The translations under genes and the position numbers were made by a program. Positions 18,241 through 25,182 of a stretch of DNA of 64,000 nt are shown piece after piece (position 1 is the first letter of the stretch; every line of letters begins with the position of its first letter). Under the pieces are notes generated by a model. That model was given only the letters and a program-made list of their open reading frames with translations. It was not told where the DNA came from and did no database searches. This DNA is from Paenirhizobium cremeum (lineage in GTDB: Bacteria; Pseudomonadota; Alphaproteobacteria; Rhizobiales; Rhizobiaceae): NCBI RefSeq assembly GCF_022884085.1, contig NZ_JAGGCS010000005.1, forward strand, positions 1 through 64,000, in the 5' to 3' direction.

Positions 18241-19341
18241 TCAGCGGTCGATGAGGCGGGCCACCGCCTTCGATATCGGTCCGCCGAGCAACAGCACCAG
18301 CAGGAAACGCGCGGTCTGCAGCGCCATGACGAAGGGCAGGTCGACCGGCGTCGAGGCGGCGATGATCGCGACCGAGTCGAGACCGCCCGGGCTGGTCGCA
18401 AGGTAGGCGGTCAGCGGATCTATCCCGAGGAAACGCCACAAAAGCATGGCGAGTCCGCCGCAAAAGGCGATCAGCACGACGATCGAGAGCATGATCTGCG
18501 GCAGCGCGTAGGTTGCATGGCGAAGGATGCGGCGGGTGAAGCCGAGGCCGATCTTCCAGCCCAGCAGCGCATAGGCGAACGCCAGAAGCCATGGCGGCAG
18601 GTCGATGGTGATGAATCCGAGACCGTGCAGCAATGCGGTTGCCAGCATCGGCAGGAACATGGTGCCGGCCGGGATTCGGAAACGGGCGCCGATGGCGCAG
18701 GCGCCAAAGGCGACGGCGAGTGTCTTGCCAAGCTCCAGCCAGTCCACCGGTGGAAACCAGACGACCTCAGGGGCCTGTCCGCCCGTTGCGTGGAAGACGG
18801 CGGCTGCGATGATCGAAGCGGCCGAGGCAACGCAGACCACCCTTAAATACTGCATGAAGGCGACCAGCCGGGCATCCGCGCCATAGGCCTCCGCAAGCAC
18901 CAGCATGGCGGAGGCCGCGCCGGCGGACGTTCCCCACACGGCGGTCGTTCCCGGCAATACGGCATTGCGCGCCATAACATAGCCGATCAGCGTGCTCGAC
19001 GCGATGACGGCGAGCACGATGGAGAGGAAGATCGGCCAGTCGGCTGCGAAGGTCGTCACGATCTCCGCGTCGATGGAGCGAGCGATGATGCAGCCGATCA
19101 GCGAGTGGGCGGCGAGATAGGGCAGGGTGGGCGCCGAGAGCCGCGCGCCGTTGGTCGCCACGACGATGGCCGCCATCATCGGTCCGAGCAGAAGTGCGGC
19201 CGGGATATGGGCGACCGTCAACAGACCGGCAAAGGCGAGCGACAACAGGGTGAGGATCGCCCAGCGGACAGGCTCCGGCAACGCGGTCAGCCGGCCGGGC
19301 TCTGGTGGCTGCTCTTCTGGGCCTGGGGAGGCGGGGGCCAT
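18241..19341 (-). CDS. AbrB-family membrane protein (putative transporter/regulator)
   Basis: A 366-residue protein with about ten hydrophobic segments and two similar halves, as in the AbrB (PF05145) membrane family, the name for which comes from an old link to the Bacillus AbrB regulator. Each half carries a Gly/Pro-rich loop: AVLPGTTAVWGTSAGAASAM in the first and AYLATSPGGLDSVAIIAAST in the second. The role is unproven; transport of a small molecule is usually proposed. The ATG lies behind GGGAAGG. It is transcribed against era and recO, and short repeat copies lie on each side, which suggests a secondary insertion. Confidence 0.85.
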   Translation of the reverse strand: MAPASPGPEEQPPEPGRLTALPEPVRWAILTLLSLAFAGLLTVAHIPAALLLGPMMAAIVVATNGARLSAPTLPYLAAHSLIGCIIARSIDAEIVTTFAADWPIFLSIVLAVIASSTLIGYVMARNAVLPGTTAVWGTSAGAASAMLVLAEAYGADARLVAFMQYLRVVCVASAASIIAAAVFHATGGQAPEVVWFPPVDWLELGKTLAVAFGACAIGARFRIPAGTMFLPMLATALLHGLGFITIDLPPWLLAFAYALLGWKIGLGFTRRILRHATYALPQIMLSIVVLIAFCGGLAMLLWRFLGIDPLTAYLATSPGGLDSVAIIAASTPVDLPFVMALQTARFLLVLLLGGPISKAVARLIDR

Positions 19342-19525
19342 GTCGGAACCTTCCCGTCAATGAGATATGCGTTGGAAGTATAACGATTCCGGCCGCACGG
19401 GAATGCCGGATTGCCGCCGGTGGAGCAATTAAATGCGGCCGGCAGCTCGCCCAACGGACGATTCCGTTCGCGCGCGACACGCTTTGCAGCATTTCCGGCA
19501 GAGGCGGCAACGGATCTTGCGTCGG

Positions 19526-19591
19526 GAATGGCGCTAAAACAAGGAGATAGAACAGTGAAGACGATTCCGCTTTGGCCGGAAATACTCTAGA
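19526..19591. repeat. Short intergenic repeat, copy B (before recO)
   Basis: Direct-repeat partner of copy A (core 19527-19552). It includes GGAGATAGAA and ends in an imperfect inverted piece CGGAAATACTCTAGA, only eight bases before the recO start. The repeat therefore supplies the recO upstream region, and no Shine-Dalgarno sequence is seen there. Confidence 0.55.
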
Positions 19592-19599
19592 ATGGCACC

Positions 19600-20373
19600 A
19601 TGGAATGGACGGACGAAGCAATCCTGCTCGGCGCACGGCGTCATGGCGAAACGAGCGTCATCGCGGAGATGATGACGAAAAGCCGTGGCCGTCATTTGGG
19701 ACTGGTGCGCAGCGGACGTTCGCGCAGCATGCAGCCGGTGCTGCAGCCCGGAAACCGGCTCGAGGTCACCTGGCGGGCGCGGCTCGATGAACATCTCGGG
19801 GAATATCGGGTCGAGCCGGTAACGCTAAGGGCGGCGAAACTGATGGAAAGCGCAACCGCCGCCTATGGCGTGCAGGCGCTTGGGGCGCTGCTGCGGCTCT
19901 TGCCCGAACGGGACCCGCATCCGCATCTTTTCGAGGCGCTGGATGTGATCCTCGATCACCTCGACGAGCCGGCCGCGGCCGGAGAGCTTTTCGTGCGTTT
20001 CGAACTCGCGGTGCTGAACGATCTCGGCTTCGGTCTCGATCTCGACCAGTGCGCAGCGACCGGAGGCCGGGAGGATCTTGCCTATGTCTCGCCGAAATCG
20101 GGCAGGGCGGTTTGCCGGGCTGCCGGGCTGCCCTATGCCGATCGCATGTTTGCCCTTCCCCCTTTTCTTCTGGCGGGAGCGGGAAAGGCTGCTGATGCGG
20201 GAAGTCTGGCGGAAGCTTTTCGCCTAACCGGCTTTTTTCTCAACAGACACGTCTACGAGCCGCGAGGCCTTGAGGCCGGCGCGGCTCGCGAGGGGTTCTG
20301 TCAGGCCGCATTGAAGACCTTGCGGTCGGAGGCAAGGCCTGTGCCATTGGCGGCGCGTGCGAACAGCGTCTGA
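19600..20373 (+). CDS. recO: DNA repair protein RecO
   Basis: Acts with RecF and RecR to load RecA on SSB-coated DNA. The 257-residue protein has the N-terminal OB-fold start [19 protein letters not shown], typical of alphaproteobacterial RecO, and the helical C-terminal part with [12 protein letters not shown] near the end. The ATG lacks a visible ribosome site. Its last 73 bases overlap an 83-residue gene on the other strand. Confidence 0.95.
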   Translation: MEWTDEAILLGARRHGETSVIAEMMTKSRGRHLGLVRSGRSRSMQPVLQPGNRLEVTWRARLDEHLGEYRVEPVTLRAAKLMESATAAYGVQALGALLRLLPERDPHPHLFEALDVILDHLDEPAAAGELFVRFELAVLNDLGFGLDLDQCAATGGREDLAYVSPKSGRAVCRAAGLPYADRMFALPPFLLAGAGKAADAGSLAEAFRLTGFFLNRHVYEPRGLEAGAAREGFCQAALKTLRSEARPVPLAARANSV

Positions 20374-20552
20374 TCGCTGGACGAGTTCTGCATATGCCGG
20401 TGAATGGCGTTCTGCAGCTCGCTGACATTGCGGTAGGTACCGCCGTCGAGATCGATGACCGGGAACTTGACGGCGATGAACTTGACCCGATCCCCGTCGG
20501 GAACGGTGATGCCGACGGGAATGCCGGCGTATTCAATGACTTGCTTTTCCAT
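20301..20552 (-). CDS. Conserved small hypothetical protein, 83 residues
   Basis: No family is assigned. The product begins [20 protein letters not shown] and has a compact hydrophobic/acidic pattern ([19 protein letters not shown]) followed by a helical segment and a disordered Ser/Ala-rich end. It has no signal peptide or membrane segment. A purine-rich GGGGAAA precedes the ATG. It overlaps the 3' end of recO in antisense by 73 bp. A long upstream leader with a 30-codon ORF precedes it, so regulation at the RNA level is possible. Confidence 0.6.
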   Translation of the reverse strand: MEKQVIEYAGIPVGITVPDGDRVKFIAVKFPVIDLDGGTYRNVSELQNAIHRHMQNSSSDQTLFARAANGTGLASDRKVFNAA

Positions 20553-20627
20553 AACGGTTTCCCCGCCTGCGCGCTTGCGCAGACTTAAATAAATGCGTCG
20601 TTTGTAGAATTCAGTGCCTGTTCAGCG

Positions 20628-20720
20628 TCACATTCGACAGAAGCAACGTCGGCAATTGGATTTCACCACGCCGAGCGGGGATTTATGCCAAGGGCGGGCG
20701 GCATTAAGGGCAATATGCAT
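20628..20720 (-). CDS. Possible 30-codon leader ORF, Cys/Arg-rich end
   Basis: A short frame with a strong ribosome site (AAGGAGG, seven bases before the ATG), between a candidate promoter and the 83-residue gene. The product ends in CRRCFCRM with three Cys in eight residues. The stop lies 75 bases before the next start. Upstream, a hairpin (20744-20759) and a CCTT/AAGG pairing could mask the ribosome site. This is seen in the sequence only; expression is unproven. Confidence 0.35.
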   Translation of the reverse strand: MHIALNAARPWHKSPLGVVKSNCRRCFCRM

Positions 20721-20800
20721 TCGCTGACCTCCTTATTGGCAAGGGCTTCCTCTGAAGCCGGTTTCATCTTGGGTTTATCGGTCTCTTTCCGATGCGACAA

Positions 20801-20828
20801 AGGTAGGTGTCGAACATTCTCCCGTCAA
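20801..20828 (-). promoter_or_regulatory. Candidate promoter for the leader ORF and 83-residue gene
   Basis: On the minus strand TTGACG (20828-20823) and CTACCT (20806-20801) are separated by 16 bp. The implied transcript has a leader of about 240 bases before the 83-residue gene. It is assigned from consensus only. Confidence 0.4.
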
Positions 20829-20946
20829 CAGGTGCAGAAAGAAAAATAAAATAAAATTCTTTCATGCTCCAAATGTGGGTGCATTGCGGCAAAAAATCAT
20901 CGCTCATGCCGCATTTCTTAAAATGACATCCTGTCGCACTGCGACC

Positions 20947-22170
20947 TTAGGCCGCCGCGGGAAGTCCGCGTTCGACAGCGCTTTCGCGGATCGGCCAATG
21001 GACGATCGCCGCAAAAATGCCAAGCGCCACGCCGAACCACCAGACGGCATCATAGCTGCCGAATTTGTCATAGAGATAACCGCCCATCCAGACTCCGAGA
21101 AATGAGCCGATCTGATGCGACAGAAAAACGATCCCGCCGAGCATTCCGAGATGCCGCGTGCCGAACATGATTGCCACCAGCGCATTCGTCGGCGGCACCG
21201 TGGACAGCCACAGGAGGCCCATGACGATGGCGAACACGATCACCGAGGCCGGCGATTGCGGCAACAGCAGGAACAGCGTCACCGCCAGCGACCGGGCAAG
21301 ATAGATCCATGCCAGGAAATACGGTTTCGAATAGCGCTGGCCGATCACGCCAGAAGCGAGCGAACCGATGACATTGAAGAAACCGATCAGCGCCATGGCG
21401 ATCACCGCATAGCGGGCATCGATGCCGATATCGCCGAGATAGGCCGGGAAGTGGGCGGTGATGAAGGCGACCTGGAAGCCGCAGACGAAGAAGCCGCTGG
21501 TCAGCAGCAGGTAGCTCCTGTGGCCGAAGGCTTCGCGCAACGCTTCGCCGGCACTCTGTTCGAACTCTCTGCGTGACTGCTTTCCGGATTTTGCATTGCC
21601 GCGCAGCGGCCACGCGAGCAAGGGGACGATCAGCATCATCAGGCCGAGATAGACCAGACTGTCCGACCAGCCGAAGGCGGAGATGAGCCCCTGGCTGAGC
21701 GGCGCGAAGAGGAACATGCCTGCCGAACCTGCGGCTGTGCCAATGCCGAAGGCGAGCGAGCGCTGCTCCGGCGCCACGTTGCGTGCGAAAGCGGACAGCA
21801 CGATGCCGAAGGAGCCGGCCGCAACCCCGAGACCGACCAGCACGCCGCCCCCGATATGCAGCCAGACAGGCGCATCGGCATGGGCCATGGTGAAAAGACC
21901 GAGGGCATAGAGCGCGCCGGAAAGCGTCAGCATGCGACCGGTGCCGTATTTGTCGGCGAGCGCCCCGAACAGGGGCTGCCCGAGGCCCCAGCAGAGATTC
22001 TGGATGGCCATGGCGAGCCCGAAGGTCGAGCGGTCCCAGCCGGTGTCGTTGAGCATGGGCAACTGGAAAAAGCCCATGGCCGAACGCGGCCCGAAGGTCA
22101 GCATGGCGATCAGCGAGCCGGCGACGATGATGAGCCAGGGCAAAGCGGGGCGGGTGGTCGTGGCGGACAT
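20947..22170 (-). CDS. MFS transporter
   Basis: A 407-residue protein with about twelve membrane segments in two halves joined by a charged loop (NAKSGKQSRREFEQSAGEALR, in the centre). The first cytoplasmic loop reads GALADKYGTGRML, the MFS motif A. It resembles the oxalate/formate antiporter-type or monocarboxylate branch (the GPRSAMGFFQLPM start is typical), but the substrate cannot be given. GAGGAG precedes the ATG. It lies between the 83-residue gene and the MOSC gene. Confidence 0.88.
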   Translation of the reverse strand: MSATTTRPALPWLIIVAGSLIAMLTFGPRSAMGFFQLPMLNDTGWDRSTFGLAMAIQNLCWGLGQPLFGALADKYGTGRMLTLSGALYALGLFTMAHADAPVWLHIGGGVLVGLGVAAGSFGIVLSAFARNVAPEQRSLAFGIGTAAGSAGMFLFAPLSQGLISAFGWSDSLVYLGLMMLIVPLLAWPLRGNAKSGKQSRREFEQSAGEALREAFGHRSYLLLTSGFFVCGFQVAFITAHFPAYLGDIGIDARYAVIAMALIGFFNVIGSLASGVIGQRYSKPYFLAWIYLARSLAVTLFLLLPQSPASVIVFAIVMGLLWLSTVPPTNALVAIMFGTRHLGMLGGIVFLSHQIGSFLGVWMGGYLYDKFGSYDAVWWFGVALGIFAAIVHWPIRESAVERGLPAAA

Positions 22171-22337
22171 GAAAATCTCCTCTCAGGACCTGGACGATAA
22201 TCAGTCGACCCGCCGCGGAAAAGCGCCTTTTCGTGAAGCGCTAATCAACGGAATTGATGACTGTCACCTATGGCGACCGACCGGAAAGGGGTTGGCGGGT
22301 AGCGCCGCTGCCCCTTGTGGGGAGAGGAGGGTTAGGA

Positions 22338-22352
22338 GCACCGCGACGGTGC
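22338..22352. repeat. Small inverted repeat in the MFS/MOSC gap
   Basis: A 6-bp stem (22338-22343 with 22347-22352) around CGA, in the 220-bp space between the MOSC gene end and the MFS gene start. A CCCCTTGTGGGG palindrome lies just before it. These may belong to a degraded intergenic repeat. Confidence 0.3.
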
Positions 22353-22390
22353 ACGTTCCATATGCCGTCGCCCTGGGGGAATGGGAGACG

Positions 22391-23242
22391 TCAGCCGCGC
22401 CGCTTGATCGTCCAGCCTTCGGCACGCTGCTCGATGACCTTCACAGCGTCTCCGACCGCAATCGATCCCTCTCCTCGTGGCACGACGTTCCAGCCGAACA
22501 GCGGTCCCGGCACGCGCCGGTCGCCGGACATGCGGATGCGGCCCATGGCCGGCATCGGGCTTGCGACCTCGCGCGATCCGGTGATCTGGTCCTGGGTCGT
22601 CATGATGCAGCGCGCACAGGGTTTGACCAGATCGAACCGGATACCGCCGATCTCGATGGCCGCCCAGCCGTCTTCGGCCCATGCCTCGTCGCAATCGACG
22701 ACGATGTTCGGGCGGAAGCGCTCCATGCCGACCGAGCCTTCGCCATGGGCGGCCATGTCGTCATTGATCGCCTTCAGCGAGCCGGTGGTGGTGACGAGGA
22801 TCTGGTAGCCGTCGGAAAATCCCACCGGACTGTCGGGGCCGGCCCATTCGGTACTGGCGCTACGGCTCGCCTCGCCGTCGAAGAAGACGAGTTTCATTTC
22901 GCGGCCGAACCACTCGGAAAGCCTCGCATTGACGCTGTCATCGGCCTCAGCGGCGCTGACGATGGATTTCCAGATCGCCACGTTCATCCGGCGCTCGGGA
23001 TGCGGTGGCGCAACCATCATCTCGCGGCCGTCATCGAGCGAAAGCTTGAGATGGGTCGCCGAGGGCAGGGCGGTGAGACCTGCAAGCGTCGGCAACTCGC
23101 GCTGGGTGATGAAGTGACCGGATGGGTCCGTAATCATCATCCGCCGGTCGCCTGCAAGCCCCCGCGCCTCGATCCGGGCCGTCTGGAGCGGGATGGCGCG
23201 GGCACTTTTGAGCGGATAGATGGCGAGTTCGGTAACCTTCAT
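22391..23242 (-). CDS. MOSC-domain protein (YcbX-like)
   Basis: A 283-residue protein with an N-terminal MOSC beta-barrel (MKVTELAIYPLKSARAIPL, GLAGDRRMMI) and the C-terminal MOSC domain with the conserved Cys in VKPCARC, expected to bind the molybdenum cofactor or its sulfur. YcbX-type proteins of this shape reduce N-hydroxylated base analogues with an electron-transfer partner; the ferredoxin domain of longer YcbX proteins is absent here. It starts eight bases behind the stop of the HD gene and is almost surely co-transcribed. Confidence 0.9.
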   Translation of the reverse strand: MKVTELAIYPLKSARAIPLQTARIEARGLAGDRRMMITDPSGHFITQRELPTLAGLTALPSATHLKLSLDDGREMMVAPPHPERRMNVAIWKSIVSAAEADDSVNARLSEWFGREMKLVFFDGEASRSASTEWAGPDSPVGFSDGYQILVTTTGSLKAINDDMAAHGEGSVGMERFRPNIVVDCDEAWAEDGWAAIEIGGIRFDLVKPCARCIMTTQDQITGSREVASPMPAMGRIRMSGDRRVPGPLFGWNVVPRGEGSIAVGDAVKVIEQRAEGWTIKRRG

Positions 23243-23250
23243 GGCCTGCC

Positions 23251-23904
23251 TCAGATTTCGTCGGTCAAGAGTTCGAGCACCTGCTCCAGACGCGCATGCC
23301 GCTCGCGGGCGATCACACTACCGGTCGCCGTCTGGAAGTTCCCGGAAAGCTTGAACAGCTTTGCGGCGAAATGGTCAATGGCGAAGGCCCTGTCGTCGAG
23401 CGGTCGGTTTTCAGCAAGGGGATCGACGGGGTCGTAGAGTGCGGAACCCATGCGTCCCGCGGTATAGAAGCAGCGTGCAGCGCCCACCATGCCGATGGCG
23501 TCAAGCCTGTCTGCATCCTGCAGGATCTTCGCTTCCAGCGTCTCCGGCGCGATGTTGGCGGAAAAGCTGTGGGTAAGGATGGCATGGGCCACGGCCTCAA
23601 TCCGCTCCTGCGGCCAGCTGAGGCCTCGAAGGATATCCGATGCCTTGTCTGCTGCGAGTTTGGAGGCTTGCGCACGAAGCGGCGAGTTCTTTTCCACCGA
23701 AACGCAATCATGCAGCAGGACGGCGGCGGTGAGGATCTCCCGGTCTCCCCCCTCGGCGGCATGGATGCGCATGGCATTGCGGAAGACGCGCAGGATATGG
23801 GCGATGTCGTGCGAGCCGTCATTTCCCTCGATTGCATGGGGAAGGAGGGCTTCCGCAAGCTTGTTTTCCGGCGAAAATGCTTCGCTCATTCCGCTTCGAT
23901 CCAT
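23251..23904 (-). CDS. HD-domain phosphohydrolase
   Basis: A 217-residue protein with the HD metal site: His 36 in SHDIAHILRV, His 65-Asp 66 in LLHDCV, and an Asp in ILQDADRLDAIG. This matches the small bacterial HD family often called YedJ-like, whose substrates are largely unknown nucleotides. GGAGGAG lies before the ATG at 23904. It heads a two-gene unit with the MOSC gene. Confidence 0.9.
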   Translation of the reverse strand: MDRSGMSEAFSPENKLAEALLPHAIEGNDGSHDIAHILRVFRNAMRIHAAEGGDREILTAAVLLHDCVSVEKNSPLRAQASKLAADKASDILRGLSWPQERIEAVAHAILTHSFSANIAPETLEAKILQDADRLDAIGMVGAARCFYTAGRMGSALYDPVDPLAENRPLDDRAFAIDHFAAKLFKLSGNFQTATGSVIARERHARLEQVLELLTDEI

Positions 23905-23987
23905 CTTGCTCTCCTCCAGTCCTGACAGCTGTCAATCCGGCGGCCCTTAGTAATAGGCTTAAAGGAGATTGCAAGAAGAGGCGCGCG

Positions 23988-25010
23988 TCAGGCCGGCAGG
24001 GGTGTGGAAAGCGTCCGCCGCTTCCAGGCTCCCATCAGTACGGTGCGCGACGGCGCCTCGACGATGCGGTAGCTGATATCGGCGAAGATCATCGCCGCGA
24101 CAATGCAGAGCGCGATTACCACGCCGACCGGCAGGCTCTCCGGCAGTGCTTTCGATGTCAGGAACATCACCGGCATATGGAAGAGATAGAGCGAGAAGCT
24201 GATCTTGCCGATATGCCGGAGCGGTGCCGAGCCGAGCAGCGGCGCAAGCAGGCCGGATTCTGTGGCCGTCAGGAAGACGATGACGGTTGCGGCCAGCGCC
24301 GAGGTCACGCCCCAGAAGCTCTCCTCCGTGTGGAAGATCGCCCGGCTGGCGAGGAAGAAGGCAAGCGCTGCAAGCGTCAGGAAGCCGGCGGCATGACCGC
24401 CTTCGAGACGCCCCGTCAGCGCGAAAAGACGGCCGGCGAGCGCTCCGAACAGGAAATAGGAGATCTTCGACGGCAGCAGGATGCCCGGTCCCGGAAAGCC
24501 GAGATAGGCAAGCATGACGAAGCCAATGGCGATGGCGATGCCAAACGGAAGGCGGTCCCTGGGCTTTTCGAACCAGAACCAGAGCATGAGGAAGAAGACG
24601 TAGAACTGTATTTCCGGTGGGATCGACCAAAAGACGCCGGTCGAGCCGAGAAGGGCGATATGGCGGATGATCTCGACAGAGCCTGCGAGCGGTTGCGGAT
24701 ACTCAAGCCCCGGAACCATCGAAAGCAGCGCCACCGAAATCACCGCGACGAAATAGACGGGATAGATGCGCGCGAAACGGTGTACCAGATAGTCGGTTGC
24801 CGAGCGGCGGGTAAACGACTTGCCGCCGTAGAGATAGGCCATCAGGAAGCCTGAGAGGCAGAAGAATAGCGCCACCGCTTCATTGCCGAATACCAGTGCT
24901 CCGGCCCATGTCTCCCTGGGGAAAAGGAGGATGATATGGGAAAGGACAACGGCGAAGGAGGCAAGGCCCCTGAGGCCGTCGAGGCTGCGGATATGCTGGG
25001 GCTGCTGCAT
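23988..25010 (-). CDS. Acyltransferase 3 family membrane protein
   Basis: A 340-residue integral membrane acyltransferase. The N-terminus carries the family motif IRSLDGLRGLASFAVVLSHI with the His, and about ten hydrophobic segments follow (FFCLSGFLMAYLYGG, IAIGFVMLAYLGFP). Such enzymes O-acylate sugars of lipopolysaccharide, exopolysaccharide or Nod-factor-like oligosaccharides; the substrate here is unknown. The frame is open another 66 codons upstream, but the ATG at 25010 begins the family homology. It follows the DUF2339 gene by 172 bp. Confidence 0.9.
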   Translation of the reverse strand: MQQPQHIRSLDGLRGLASFAVVLSHIILLFPRETWAGALVFGNEAVALFFCLSGFLMAYLYGGKSFTRRSATDYLVHRFARIYPVYFVAVISVALLSMVPGLEYPQPLAGSVEIIRHIALLGSTGVFWSIPPEIQFYVFFLMLWFWFEKPRDRLPFGIAIAIGFVMLAYLGFPGPGILLPSKISYFLFGALAGRLFALTGRLEGGHAAGFLTLAALAFFLASRAIFHTEESFWGVTSALAATVIVFLTATESGLLAPLLGSAPLRHIGKISFSLYLFHMPVMFLTSKALPESLPVGVVIALCIVAAMIFADISYRIVEAPSRTVLMGAWKRRTLSTPLPA

Positions 25011-25182
25011 CGGTCTTCCGTCCCAGTATGGGGGTCTTTGTTCGCTTGGTGGCAAACTAGGGCGCGCGCAGGCGCATTTTGTCAACGAAACCGCCCGGAA
25101 ACAGCCGGAAAACCGGTGCGCATGGTTAAGTCCGGGCAACCATCGGCTGCCCGGCGGAACTGATCCCCCGGCGACGGTTTCG

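Noticed and set aside
16292..18592. A 766-codon minus-strand frame across rnc and era
   Set aside because: It lies opposite two well-supported genes and shows no domain motif; it is an antisense artefact.
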